IMG/VR virus record: IMGVR_UViG_3300021963_000034
Span: 1-64,000 of that record
Length of the DNA: 64,000 nucleotides
Origin: a virus
Strand: one strand, 5' to 3'
A program made the position numbers and the translations under genes. Of this stretch, positions 6,491 through 15,669 are shown piece after piece. The stretch's first letter is position 1, and every line of letters begins with the position of its first letter. The notes under the pieces are model-generated. The model searched no databases. It was not told the origin of the DNA and saw only the letters and a list, made by a program, of their open reading frames with translations.

Positions 6491-7648
6491 ATGTATTGGC
6501 CTTTAATGAAAGATACGATCACCTTTAGTGATCGTTTAAAAATGGCAGCATTTTTGCTTACTAGCAGTAGGTTGACAAATGGACCAAAGGTAAAAAAGTT
6601 TGAAGACGCTTGGTCAAATTGGTTAGGTGTAAAGCATTCTCTATATGTTTCTAGTGGGAGCACTGCAAATTCATTACTTGTTTCTTCTGTAAAAGAATAT
6701 TATGGATTGAAAGATGGAGATAAAGTTTTAGTTCCTGCAACTACTTGGATGACAAACGTTGCTCCTATTATTCAATCTGGGTTACAACCTATTTTTTGTG
6801 ATATTAATTTAAAAAACTTTTCTTTTGATATTGATGAGTTAAAATATGTTGCTTCTCAGCATCCAGACATTAAGTGCGTATTTATTACTCATCTAATCGG
6901 ACTTTCTTCCGACGTAGAAAAAATTAAAGAGATATTTCCAAATGCACTTATTCTTGAGGATGTTTGTGAGTCTCATGGAGTAAGAGGTCCAGACGGTAAA
7001 AGACGAGGCACAACTTCTGTTGGTTCGACGTTTAGTTTTTATTTTGGGCATCATATTACAACTATTGAGGGTGGAATTGTTTGTACTAACAATAGTGAAC
7101 TATATGAAATAATGAGGATGAAAAGAAGTCACGGTATGGCTCGTGAAGCTTCTCCAAAGATTTTTGAAAAATATAAAAAAGAAAATCCTTATATTGATCC
7201 AGCGTTTTTATTCATTACTGATGGATACAACTTTAGAAATCATGAGATTTGTGCTGTTCTTGGGTTATCTCAACTTAAAAAATTAGATAAAAATATTGAT
7301 ATTCGTCAACAAAACTTTAGATATTGGTGGAAAAAAGTATATAAATCTTCCGAGTATATTATTCCAGAATATCAAGTTGGTAATAGTAGTTTTTCTTTCC
7401 CACTTATTTCTAAAGAAAAGAGCGTTTGTTACTATCTGAAAGAAAAACTAAAAGAGAATAGTATAGAGTATCGTCCTATTATTAGCGGAAATTTACTTTT
7501 ACATCCTGCATTTAAGCAATATAAACTTTGCACAGAAAGACAAAATCCAAATGTCTCTACTCTTCATTATAATGGTTTATATGTAGGAAATAGTCAGTTT
7601 GTGAAAACAGAACAAATAGATAGACTTACTACTCTTATGGGTCTATAA
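6491..7648 (+). CDS. PLP-dependent sugar 3-dehydratase, ColD/RfbH-like (DegT/DnrJ/EryC1 fold)
   Basis: Start ATG 6491 is chosen because GGAGGA lies 7 nt upstream; a TTG at 6476 would sit on that ribosome site. 385 aa. The fold is DegT aminotransferase (SSGSTANSLL, VPATTWMTNV, ILEDVCESHG, IEGGIV). Where aminotransferases have the PLP-binding Lys this one has FSFYFGHHITTIEGG (His187-His188). Replacement of Lys by His is the hallmark of ColD (GDP-4-keto-6-deoxymannose 3-dehydratase) and of RfbH/DdhC-type dehydratases. Placed right after gmd, whose product is ColD's substrate, it probably makes a GDP-3,6-dideoxy-4-keto sugar. An aminotransferase role is unlikely without the Lys. Confidence 0.8.
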   Translation: MYWPLMKDTITFSDRLKMAAFLLTSSRLTNGPKVKKFEDAWSNWLGVKHSLYVSSGSTANSLLVSSVKEYYGLKDGDKVLVPATTWMTNVAPIIQSGLQPIFCDINLKNFSFDIDELKYVASQHPDIKCVFITHLIGLSSDVEKIKEIFPNALILEDVCESHGVRGPDGKRRGTTSVGSTFSFYFGHHITTIEGGIVCTNNSELYEIMRMKRSHGMAREASPKIFEKYKKENPYIDPAFLFITDGYNFRNHEICAVLGLSQLKKLDKNIDIRQQNFRYWWKKVYKSSEYIIPEYQVGNSSFSFPLISKEKSVCYYLKEKLKENSIEYRPIISGNLLLHPAFKQYKLCTERQNPNVSTLHYNGLYVGNSQFVKTEQIDRLTTLMGL

Positions 7649-7656
7649 TATAAATA
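7649..7656 (+). promoter_or_regulatory. Candidate T4-type late promoter
   Basis: TATAAATA directly after the ColD-like stop and 28 nt before the next start. It matches the T4 late consensus, so part of the glycan operon may also be expressed late. Confidence 0.4.
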
Positions 7657-7684
7657 CAAAAAAATTTTTTTGAGGTGTAATTGA

Positions 7685-8752
7685 ATGACTGAAAGACAAA
7701 AGACTGCTTTAGTGTGTGGTGCTGGTGGATTTATTGGAAGTCACATGGTGCGCAGATTGAAAAGTGAAGGTTATTGGGTTAGAGGTGTAGATATTAAAAA
7801 TCCAGAATATTCTGAGACATCAGCAGATGAATTTATTATCGGCAATCTTACTGATGCTCGATTTGTTGATCGCGTAGTCAGATTTATGGGAAATTCTGGT
7901 AATTTTTATAATACTATTCCGGAAAGATATCAAGAACCATTTGATGAAATTTATCAGTTTGCTGCTGATATGGGTGGTGCTGGATTTGTTTTTAGTGGTG
8001 ATAATGATGCTGAAATTATGCACAATTCTGCAGCAATCAATTTGAATATTCTTGAGTCAGTAAAGCAACTTAATCAATCTACTAATACTAATAAGACCAA
8101 AATTTTCTATTCATCGTCTGCTTGCATGTACCCTGAGTATGCTCAAATGGATGTTGATAATCCTGGACTAAAAGAAACTGATGCATATCCTGCAGGTCCA
8201 GATTCTGAATATGGATGGGAAAAACTATTTTCCGAACGTATTTTTCTAGCATACAATAGAAATCATGGTATTCCTGTGCGTATTGCGCGTTACCATAATA
8301 TCTTTGGTCCAGAAGGAACTTGGACTGGTGGTAGGGAAAAATCTCCAGCAGCAATGTGTAGAAAAGTTGCTGAACTTCCTGTTGAAGGTGGAGAAATTGA
8401 AATCTGGGGCGATGGTGAACAAACTCGATCATTCCTTTATATTGACGAATGTATTGAGGCAACTCGTCGCTTAATGGATTCGGATTTCATGGGACCAGTA
8501 AATATTGGTTCGGAAGAAATGGTCACAATCAATACTCTAGCAGATACTGCTGCAAAAGTTGCTGGCAAAACAATTACCAAAAAACATATTGATGGTCCTC
8601 TTGGTGTTCGTGGACGTAACTCTAACAATGACCTTATTCGTGAAAAACTTGGTTGGGATTATTCTCAAACTCTTGAAGAAGGAATTTCTAAAACATACGA
8701 GTGGATTAATATACAAGTTAATAAGAATACTGTATTACATCATTCGGTTTGA
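7685..8752 (+). CDS. GDP-mannose 3,5-epimerase-like SDR enzyme
   Basis: A 355-aa protein. The NAD-binding GAGGFIGSHMVRRLK is near residue 13. Segments match plant GDP-mannose 3,5-epimerase closely: AADMGGAGFV, SSACMYPE, the YGWEKLFSE catalytic YxxxK, ARYHNIFGPEGTWTGGREK, QTRSFLYIDECIE and GVRGRNSNND. The catalytic Cys is in SSACMYP. The plant enzyme turns GDP-D-mannose into GDP-L-galactose and GDP-L-gulose. In this cluster it may supply GDP-L-sugars or epimerise the 4-keto intermediate made by Gmd and the ColD-like enzyme, as ColC does in colitose synthesis. Confidence 0.85.
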   Translation: MTERQKTALVCGAGGFIGSHMVRRLKSEGYWVRGVDIKNPEYSETSADEFIIGNLTDARFVDRVVRFMGNSGNFYNTIPERYQEPFDEIYQFAADMGGAGFVFSGDNDAEIMHNSAAINLNILESVKQLNQSTNTNKTKIFYSSSACMYPEYAQMDVDNPGLKETDAYPAGPDSEYGWEKLFSERIFLAYNRNHGIPVRIARYHNIFGPEGTWTGGREKSPAAMCRKVAELPVEGGEIEIWGDGEQTRSFLYIDECIEATRRLMDSDFMGPVNIGSEEMVTINTLADTAAKVAGKTITKKHIDGPLGVRGRNSNNDLIREKLGWDYSQTLEEGISKTYEWINIQVNKNTVLHHSV

Positions 8753-8754
8753 AA

Positions 8755-9690
8755 ATGAAAAAAATATACCTGGTAAACACTCCAGAGTATCCTAGTGTTG
8801 GTACTAATTATCTTTTTAATTTAAAGTTTATTAATACTTTTTCATATCATGGTCTGGAGTGTAGAGAAATTACAAGTTTTGAAACCTTCAATGAATTAGA
8901 AGATTCTGAAGATCAAATTTTCTTTTTGTGCGATAATTTTTATGATCATCGTAGACCAACTTGGAAAAATGATTTTCAATTTTTGTCTGAAAAGTTTTCT
9001 AAGTCTACCTGGATTTTTTGGTCATTCCAAAATGTACTGAGTGTCCTGTATGCAGGAGATACTTTTCCATTTAAGAAAAGTATTTTTACAGGTGAATATT
9101 ATCGAAAACCTAATATTGATGTTCTAGGACAAAATTTTCAAGATTATATTGATCTTCCTAATTATGTTCCACTTCCTTTTTCTGCAGGCGCTCATCCAGA
9201 TACCCTGGATGATCTCTGGGAAAAGAGAACAGATGTCTACGATTGTGGATTTTGTGGATGTGGATATAAAGTTGATTGGTCTAAAAAATTAAGTGAAAAG
9301 TATAATTGCTTCATTCATTACTATCCACCATTCCTGGACGAAGAAACTAGACTTCAAAAAGTATTTCTAGATTCTAAAATTTGTTTAGGATTTAATTCTG
9401 ATCATGCTGTAGAAAATGGTATGCCAACAGAAAGAGTTTTTGAAGGAGTTGCCTATGGATGCATTGTGTTAACTGATTGTCCCATGGCAGTTGATGCAAC
9501 TGATGGTGCAGCAGTTCTTGTAACAAGTTATACTGACTTAGAAGAAAAAGTTGAGTATTATCTAAACAATGAAGAAGCCCGCTTAGAAAAACAAAAGCAA
9601 GGGAAAATATTTGCAAAATCTAAAGGGACTTACTTTAGTGTAGTTAAAAACTTTTTAGAAACTATTAATAAAATTAATCAAGAACAATGA
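8755..9690 (+). CDS. Glycosyltransferase, GT-B type (CgeB-like)
   Basis: A 311-aa protein starting at ATG 8755, 2 nt after the epimerase stop. The C-terminal half has a nucleotide-sugar-binding pattern: NSDHAVENGMPTERVFEGVA, then GCIVLTDCP and a helical tail (GKIFAKSKGTYFSVVKNFLE). This resembles the C-terminal domain of CgeB/group 1 transferases. The N-terminal part has no clear motif. Probably adds one sugar of the phage-directed glycan in the host cytoplasm. Confidence 0.7.
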   Translation: MKKIYLVNTPEYPSVGTNYLFNLKFINTFSYHGLECREITSFETFNELEDSEDQIFFLCDNFYDHRRPTWKNDFQFLSEKFSKSTWIFWSFQNVLSVLYAGDTFPFKKSIFTGEYYRKPNIDVLGQNFQDYIDLPNYVPLPFSAGAHPDTLDDLWEKRTDVYDCGFCGCGYKVDWSKKLSEKYNCFIHYYPPFLDEETRLQKVFLDSKICLGFNSDHAVENGMPTERVFEGVAYGCIVLTDCPMAVDATDGAAVLVTSYTDLEEKVEYYLNNEEARLEKQKQGKIFAKSKGTYFSVVKNFLETINKINQEQ

Positions 9691-10448
9691 ATAGAATTTC
9701 AAATTATAAAGAAGTTAAAGATAACATTGTAAAATGGTTGGGCGACTATGTTGTAAAAAATCCAGGCATTAAATCTTTTGTTGTTGGAGTGTCTGGTGGA
9801 ATTGATTCTGCTGTAGTATCCACTCTTTGTGCAGAAACTGGTTTGCCAACCTACGTTTTATCAATGCCTTTGCATTCTAGTGCAAAAAATGATACTCTTT
9901 CTGATGATTACAGTGATTTTCTTGAGAAGAATTATTCAAATGTCACTAAGATTAGAATCGATCTTACCACTGCATATGATCAATTTTTAAATTCATTTGA
10001 TTTTTGGACAGGTAAGGGAGAATATACCTCAAATCAATTGACCAATGCAAACACAAAGTCTCGTCTTCGTATGGTGACTTTATACCAAGTAGCAGGTACT
10101 GTTGGTGGTATTGTTGTTGGAACTGGCAATAAGGTTGAAGATTATGGTGTAGGATTTTATACTAAATATGGTGACGGTGGAGTTGACATTGCTCCCATCG
10201 CAGATCTTTACAAAACCGAAGTATGGGAACTTGGGAAGTATCTTGGCGTAGATCAACGTATCATTGATGCTCCTCCTACGGATGGTCTTTGGGAAGATAG
10301 TAGATCTGATGAAGATCAGATTGGTGCATCTTATGCTGAACTTGAAGAAGCAATGGAAAGCGGAACTGGACCTGCAGTTGAAATTCTGCTAAAATTTAAT
10401 AATCAAAACAAACACAAAATGGAACCCATCCCCACGTTTAAACTATGA
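9687..10448 (+). CDS. nadE: NAD+ synthetase (ammonia-dependent)
   Basis: A 253-aa protein, the normal length for NH3-dependent NadE. The ATP pyrophosphatase loop GVSGGIDSAV is at about residues 33-42. GTGNKVEDYGVGFYTKYGD, DIAPIADLYKTEVWELGKYL and APPTDGLWEDSRSDEDQIG are conserved NadE blocks for deamido-NAD+ and ATP. It makes NAD+ from nicotinate adenine dinucleotide. It overlaps both neighbours by 4 nt, so it belongs to the glycan operon. It might sustain the NAD-dependent dehydrogenases and epimerases encoded around it, or general redox needs. Confidence 0.92.
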   Translation: MNRISNYKEVKDNIVKWLGDYVVKNPGIKSFVVGVSGGIDSAVVSTLCAETGLPTYVLSMPLHSSAKNDTLSDDYSDFLEKNYSNVTKIRIDLTTAYDQFLNSFDFWTGKGEYTSNQLTNANTKSRLRMVTLYQVAGTVGGIVVGTGNKVEDYGVGFYTKYGDGGVDIAPIADLYKTEVWELGKYLGVDQRIIDAPPTDGLWEDSRSDEDQIGASYAELEEAMESGTGPAVEILLKFNNQNKHKMEPIPTFKL

Positions 10449-11608
10449 AAATTGGAGTAATTGGTGCAGGAAGACTTGGTATTTGCTTTGCTCTTCTTTG
10501 TGAAGCAGCAGGATATGATGTTCTTGTTTCTGACATTAGAGAAGATTATGTCGAAAGTCTTAATAATAGAGATATTGTAACTAACGAACCAGAAGTTCAA
10601 AGTCTTTTGAAAGTTGCTAAAAATTTCAGAGCAACTACCGACAACAAAGAAGTAATTCGTGAATGTGATTTAATTTACACATTGGTAGCCACTCCTTCTC
10701 TGGAAGATGGTTCATATGATGTTTCTTCTGTTTGGAGTATCGTTGAAAATTTCAATGAAGAAAATATTAGAGATAAAAAATATTTTGTTGTTGGGTGTAC
10801 TGTAAATCCTGGAGATTGTGATAACTTTAGAAAAAATCTCCCAAGTAATATAAAGGTTTTTTATAATCCAGAATTTATTGCACAAGGATCTATTATCAAT
10901 GATCTTCGTAATGCTGATATGGTTCTTCTTGGTGTAGATCCTAGAGTTGACAGTGATGATAAAACTATTTCGGATATCAAAGGTCTCTATAAGAAAATCC
11001 AAGTTAACCGAGCAATTGTTTGTACAATGTCAACAACTGCTGCCGAGATTACAAAAATTGCAGTTAATTGCTTCCTGACAACAAAAATTAGTTATGCCAA
11101 TATGCTTGGAGACGTTCTTAATCTTTCTGGTTGTGGCGATGAAGTTATTGGAGTTCTTACTGCAATTGGAACTGATACTAGAATCGGTAGAAAATATCTT
11201 AACTATGGTTTAGGATATGGTGGACCTTGCTTACCAAGAGATAATAGAGCATTTGCTGCATTTGCAAAAAACCTTGGATTAGATTATAATCTAGGTACTG
11301 TCACTGATGAAATTAATAATCAACATGCAAGTTTTGTTTGTGACTTTTACAATAAAATAAACAAAAATCACAAACCTTTTTATTTTGATTATATTACCTA
11401 TAAGAAAGGTACTGACATTCTAACAGAAAGTCAGCAGTATAGACTTTGTATTGATCTTTTAGAACTTGGACATTCTGTTTACATTCATAATGATAAACGA
11501 ATTTTTAATGAAGTTTATGATTATCTAAATGAAAAATATGGAGACAGAGTTAAGTTTGTTGATGACATTAAAAATATTACAGAACCTATTTTCATTGTAA
11601 ATCTATGA
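10445..11608 (+). CDS. UDP-glucose/GDP-mannose 6-dehydrogenase family enzyme
   Basis: A 387-aa protein. The N-terminal Rossmann motif is GVIGAGRLGICFALLC. Family blocks include CTVNPGDCDN, YNPEFIAQGSI, AEITKIAVNCFLTTKISYAN and the catalytic Cys in GLGYGGPCLPRDN. These enzymes oxidise the C6 alcohol of a nucleotide sugar to a carboxylate in two NAD+-dependent steps. The C-terminal domain is shorter and more divergent than in Ugd, so the substrate (UDP- or GDP-sugar) is not clear. It overlaps nadE upstream and the fucosyltransferase-like gene downstream. Confidence 0.87.
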   Translation: MKIGVIGAGRLGICFALLCEAAGYDVLVSDIREDYVESLNNRDIVTNEPEVQSLLKVAKNFRATTDNKEVIRECDLIYTLVATPSLEDGSYDVSSVWSIVENFNEENIRDKKYFVVGCTVNPGDCDNFRKNLPSNIKVFYNPEFIAQGSIINDLRNADMVLLGVDPRVDSDDKTISDIKGLYKKIQVNRAIVCTMSTTAAEITKIAVNCFLTTKISYANMLGDVLNLSGCGDEVIGVLTAIGTDTRIGRKYLNYGLGYGGPCLPRDNRAFAAFAKNLGLDYNLGTVTDEINNQHASFVCDFYNKINKNHKPFYFDYITYKKGTDILTESQQYRLCIDLLELGHSVYIHNDKRIFNEVYDYLNEKYGDRVKFVDDIKNITEPIFIVNL

Positions 11609-12450
11609 TAGGATATAACAGACTCGGTACAAATGGTAGATTTGGTAATCAACTATTTCAATATGCAGCACTTAGAGGAATTGCTGCAAAACATGGATAT
11701 GAGTGGACTATTCCTCCAGATGAGTATGAAACCCATGCAAACTATGGAATTCATCATCCATTCAAATTAAAACATTTAAAAAATATTGGAATTGTTCCTT
11801 TCCCGACGAAAGATGAATCGCATTTTCATTTTGATGAAGAACTGTTTGATACCTGTCCAGACAATATAAATCTAGACGGGTATCTTCAGAGTGAAAAATA
11901 TTTTAAACACATTGAAAATGAAATTCGCGAAGATTTTGAATTTATTGATGGAATTCTAAATCCTTGCAAAGAGTTCATTGATCAATATGAAAAGATTATT
12001 TTTCTTCATGTTCGTCGTGGAGACAATGTAGGCAGAGAAGATTATCATCCTATTCCTACTTTTGATTATTACAAGTCTGCACTTGAGAATTTTGATGATG
12101 ATGTTAATGTTCTAATTTGTTCCGATGATGTCAATTGGTGTAAGGAACAAGAGTTTTTCTCTGGTGATAAATTTTTGATTAATGAAAACGTTCAACAATA
12201 CTCTCATAAATGTGTAGAAGGTGATGGTGTGGCAAGAAATTCTTTCATTCCTTATACTGATTTGTGCTTAATGAGCCTCTGTGACGGTGCTATTATTTCT
12301 CCAAGTACTTTGAGTTGGTGGGGTGCCTGGCTGCAAAAGAATAGAACTAGAGCAGTCGTTGCTCCAAATCCTTGGTTTGGTCCCAAACTTTCCATTAAGA
12401 ATAATACAAAAGATTTGCTTCCCGATGATTGGATTAAACTATCTTGGTAA
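11605..12450 (+). CDS. Glycosyltransferase family 11 (alpha-1,2-fucosyltransferase-like), copy 1
   Basis: A 281-aa protein. GT11 motifs: RFGNQLFQYAALRGIA at the N-terminus, HVRRGDN (the nucleotide-binding HxRRGD), VLICSDDVNWC and SPSTLSWWGAWL near the C-terminus. Members transfer fucose, or a related GDP-6-deoxyhexose, to galactose. GDP-fucose-like donors could come from Gmd in the same operon. It is followed by an overlapping paralogue. Confidence 0.87.
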   Translation: MIGYNRLGTNGRFGNQLFQYAALRGIAAKHGYEWTIPPDEYETHANYGIHHPFKLKHLKNIGIVPFPTKDESHFHFDEELFDTCPDNINLDGYLQSEKYFKHIENEIREDFEFIDGILNPCKEFIDQYEKIIFLHVRRGDNVGREDYHPIPTFDYYKSALENFDDDVNVLICSDDVNWCKEQEFFSGDKFLINENVQQYSHKCVEGDGVARNSFIPYTDLCLMSLCDGAIISPSTLSWWGAWLQKNRTRAVVAPNPWFGPKLSIKNNTKDLLPDDWIKLSW

Positions 12451-13234
12451 AATGGGGCAACTTGGAAATCAAATGTTCCAATATGCCGCATTAAAAGGAA
12501 TTGCCAGAAATAAAAATTATGAATTTTGTATTCCAAACCATCAAGAAGTAGTTGATGATGGTTTGGGAAATAAATTGCGAATAGAACTTTTAGATGTATT
12601 TGACTTAAACAAAAACACTTTTGGGTATGTAAATACATCTAATAATATTCAAGAAGCAAATTTTTCATTTGATTCTGAGTTGTTCAACAACTGTCCTGAT
12701 AACTCATGTTTGATTGGATATTTTCAAACTGAAAAATATTTCAAACATATTGAAACTGAAATAAGAAGTGATTTTTCTTTTAAGGAAGAATTTCTTAGTT
12801 CATATGAAGAAATTAAAGATATGTTTGATAATCCAATTGCTCTTCATATCAGACGCGGAGATTTTTTAATCAACTCTGCAAATCACTATAATCTTTCTCT
12901 TGATTATTATAGAACTGCTTTATCGCAATTTGAAAGTAATCGTCAGGTAGTAATATTTTCTGATGATACTCGATGGTGTAAAGAACAAGAATTATTTGCT
13001 GACGATAGGTTTTTAGTTTGTGAAACAAATAATTCTTATGTCGATCTTTGTATAATGTCAAAGTGCTCTGACTTTATAATTGCTAACTCTACTTTTTCCT
13101 GGTGGGGTGCTTGGCTTTGCGATAATAAAAATAAAGTGGTATTATATCCAGATAAATGGTTCGGGCCCAACAACAGCGATAAATCAACAAAAGATTTGTT
13201 TCCCGAAGAGTGGAGAATGATTAATGAAAACTAA
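12425..13234 (+). CDS. Glycosyltransferase family 11, copy 2
   Basis: A 269-aa protein. Start ATG 12425 is chosen because it gives MIGLNYLGKMGQLGNQMFQY, matching the start of copy 1; it overlaps copy 1 by 26 nt. Motifs: HIRRGD, FSDDTRWCKEQELFADDRF and NSTFSWWGAWL. The two copies share order and motifs but have clearly diverged, so this is an old tandem duplication with probably different acceptors. Confidence 0.85.
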   Translation: MIGLNYLGKMGQLGNQMFQYAALKGIARNKNYEFCIPNHQEVVDDGLGNKLRIELLDVFDLNKNTFGYVNTSNNIQEANFSFDSELFNNCPDNSCLIGYFQTEKYFKHIETEIRSDFSFKEEFLSSYEEIKDMFDNPIALHIRRGDFLINSANHYNLSLDYYRTALSQFESNRQVVIFSDDTRWCKEQELFADDRFLVCETNNSYVDLCIMSKCSDFIIANSTFSWWGAWLCDNKNKVVLYPDKWFGPNNSDKSTKDLFPEEWRMINEN

Positions 13235-14105
13235 TTTAAAAGATACAACATTCATAATTCCTTTAAGAATTGATACTGGAGATAGGCTTAGAAATGTAAT
13301 TATTTCTACTGCCTATCTTTTACATCATTTTGATACTAATGTATTAATTAAGGAAGTGGATTCTGAGCATAGGTTTGAAACTTATGCATTGCCTGTAATT
13401 AAAAGACTTGTAGATACCTCCAATTTAATTCATATTTTTGAAGAAGAAACTAGAACAGATGATTCTTTTCATCGTACAAAGGTTCTTAATGATATGATTT
13501 TAAGTGCAACTACAGAAATAGTTGTTAATTATGACACAGATATTATTCTTCCTGTAAGCACTTACATCAAGTCTAACAAAATGCTTAACGGAGAATATGA
13601 TGTGGTCTACCCATACAGATTTGGCAACTATGGGGAAAGGAAAGTAGTTCTTGATTTTACTATTGAAACTCAAGATGATATGGATAATTTTGAAAAAAAT
13701 AGTTTTGTAAGTCAATTCATTCAATCAAATTATAATTGCGAATGTTTTGATGATAAGTATTTTCATTATGAAAGTCATCAAGGTCTTGGGTGGGCAGAAT
13801 ATGGAATGGTTCAGTTTTTTAATCGTCAAGTTTATATTGACGGTTATCTAGAGAATGAGGGTTTTATTGCTTATGCTCCAGAAGATGTAGAAAGACATCA
13901 TAGATGGAAAACTTTGGGTTACAATATTGGAAGAGTTGATAATCATGCATATCACTTAGAGCATGAAAGAACTCAAAATTCTTGGTATCATAACCCTCAT
14001 ATGCAAAATAATAACAATCTTTGGGAACACCTTAAAAATTTATCTAAAGAAGAACTTATTACATACTACGAAAATCAAGAGTATGTAAAGGAGAGGAAAA
14101 AATGA
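13224..14105 (+). CDS. Glycosyltransferase, GT-A type
   Basis: A 293-aa protein overlapping the previous gene by 11 nt. It opens with a GT-A strand-helix (TTFIIPLRIDTGDRLRNVII) and has a metal-binding DxD in VNYDTDIIL at about residue 98. A later HHRWKTLGYNIGRVD block resembles the C-terminal part of galactosyltransferase-like (GT7/GT27) domains. The donor sugar is unknown. Part of the long glycan operon. Confidence 0.75.
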   Translation: MKTNLKDTTFIIPLRIDTGDRLRNVIISTAYLLHHFDTNVLIKEVDSEHRFETYALPVIKRLVDTSNLIHIFEEETRTDDSFHRTKVLNDMILSATTEIVVNYDTDIILPVSTYIKSNKMLNGEYDVVYPYRFGNYGERKVVLDFTIETQDDMDNFEKNSFVSQFIQSNYNCECFDDKYFHYESHQGLGWAEYGMVQFFNRQVYIDGYLENEGFIAYAPEDVERHHRWKTLGYNIGRVDNHAYHLEHERTQNSWYHNPHMQNNNNLWEHLKNLSKEELITYYENQEYVKERKK

Positions 14106-14851
14106 AATTAGTTTATATAAATTATTCTGATTTAAATTACAGAGAACATCAAGAAAAATTAATACAGCATGTTTTAGGCAATAAACTATTTGATGCTGCA
14201 ATTCCATTTACTAAAGAGTGGTTATTAGAAACTGATTTCTACAATCAAAATAAAAAAATTCTTGATAGAGATCGCCTTGCTGGTTATGCAATATGGAAAC
14301 CTTACATCATTTTAGAAGCATTTAATCATGTCGAAGAGGGTGATGTAATTGTTTATATGGATTGTGGTGATGTTCCTTTTCCAGGAATTGATCAGTGTAT
14401 TCGTGACTATATGAAAGTAAATGATCAATATTTCCTATCCCAAAATCATACAGGTGTGCATAAATGGTTTACTAAAAGAGACTGTTTTTATTATATGAAT
14501 TGTGATAGTGAAAAGTATTGGGATGCTATTCAACTTGAAGATGGTTTTATGGCCTTTAAAAAGACTGAATATAATATTAATCTTCTCAATGAGTTTTTAA
14601 AATATTGTTGCGATGAAAGAATAGTTACTGATATTCCCAATCAGTGCGGATTAGAAAATTTTGAGGGGTTTCAAGATCATCGGCATGATCAAAGCATCAT
14701 AACCAATCTTCAATTGAAGTATGATCTTCCTAGGGTAGTTGGTCATAGTGGAGTTAGAAACTTTATTCAGTGGAATGTCTTACTTCATAAAGATGGTGAA
14801 GAATATTCTAATGGTTCATATAATTGGGGGGAGATGGGATGCATAGCATAG
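14102..14851 (+). CDS. Glycosyltransferase-like protein of glycan clusters
   Basis: A 249-aa protein. The segment AIWKPYIILEAFNHVEEGD followed by IVYMDCGDVPFPG has the WKPYI and xDCG features of a GT-A-like family found in polysaccharide loci. The DCGD could hold the metal. There is no membrane segment. Overlaps its neighbours by 4 and 13 nt. The functional call is weaker than for the flanking transferases. Confidence 0.6.
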   Translation: MKLVYINYSDLNYREHQEKLIQHVLGNKLFDAAIPFTKEWLLETDFYNQNKKILDRDRLAGYAIWKPYIILEAFNHVEEGDVIVYMDCGDVPFPGIDQCIRDYMKVNDQYFLSQNHTGVHKWFTKRDCFYYMNCDSEKYWDAIQLEDGFMAFKKTEYNINLLNEFLKYCCDERIVTDIPNQCGLENFEGFQDHRHDQSIITNLQLKYDLPRVVGHSGVRNFIQWNVLLHKDGEEYSNGSYNWGEMGCIA

Positions 14852-15669
14852 TATTAACTGTTCACAATAAAGATTGGCTTTTACCTTTAGTATTGAATGG
14901 TATTAAGGATAATACTTTAGGAGATTATGAACTGGTTGTTGTTCTTGATGGATGCACTGATAATTCTGAACAATCTCTTAATGAATTTGTAAAAGAAAAT
15001 CCAAACATTAAAACAAAGATTGTTTTCACTCCAGATGTCTTTGAAACAAAGGCAAATAATGCTGGTCTTAAAGTTTGTGAGGGTGATAAAGTAATCATCG
15101 TTCAAGATGATATGGTTATAAAGGAACTTGGATGGAACCAAAGACTGGAAAAACCATTTGACGAGTTTATTGATGTTTTTGCAGTAACTGCCCGATCTGC
15201 ATTTAACTATAGGTTTAATCATAATAGTGTTCATGTAAATTTATCTGTAGATGAAGACTCTAAAATAGATAATTGCTGGAGTGATATCTTTACATACGAA
15301 TCTCACATCAATAGCGATGAAGGTTTGAGTAGAAATATTTTTGCAGTTAGAAATAATGTTAATCGAGGTCCACTTATGATTGATCATGCAGACCTGATTA
15401 AATTAGATTATTTTGATGAGATTTTTTCTCCTCAAGACCAGGATGATGCAGATCTTTGTTATCGTGCCTTTAAAGAACTAGGAAAAGTAGTTGGGGCATA
15501 TTGGATTGAATATGATTGCGATCATGCTTGGGGTGGAACCCGTCCAGATGGAAAAAACCCTGCACCTTGGTTGTTGAGAGCACATCATAAAAATAGTAGA
15601 ATAGTTTTTGATCGACATTCAGATATTATTTTCTTTGAAAAACATGACGAGGATAGAGTTTTAAAATGA
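14839..15669 (+). CDS. Glycosyltransferase family 2
   Basis: ATG 14839 follows the G-rich ribosome site at 14826-14838; 276 aa. Classic GT2 start HSIVLTVHNKDWLLPLVLNG, VVVLDGCTDNSE, and the metal motif VQDDM at about residue 90. A later FSPQDQDDADLCYRAFKELG is the ED(D)xDLxxR acceptor-side block of GT2 enzymes. Likely adds a sugar at the cytoplasmic face. Confidence 0.85.
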   Translation: MHSIVLTVHNKDWLLPLVLNGIKDNTLGDYELVVVLDGCTDNSEQSLNEFVKENPNIKTKIVFTPDVFETKANNAGLKVCEGDKVIIVQDDMVIKELGWNQRLEKPFDEFIDVFAVTARSAFNYRFNHNSVHVNLSVDEDSKIDNCWSDIFTYESHINSDEGLSRNIFAVRNNVNRGPLMIDHADLIKLDYFDEIFSPQDQDDADLCYRAFKELGKVVGAYWIEYDCDHAWGGTRPDGKNPAPWLLRAHHKNSRIVFDRHSDIIFFEKHDEDRVLK

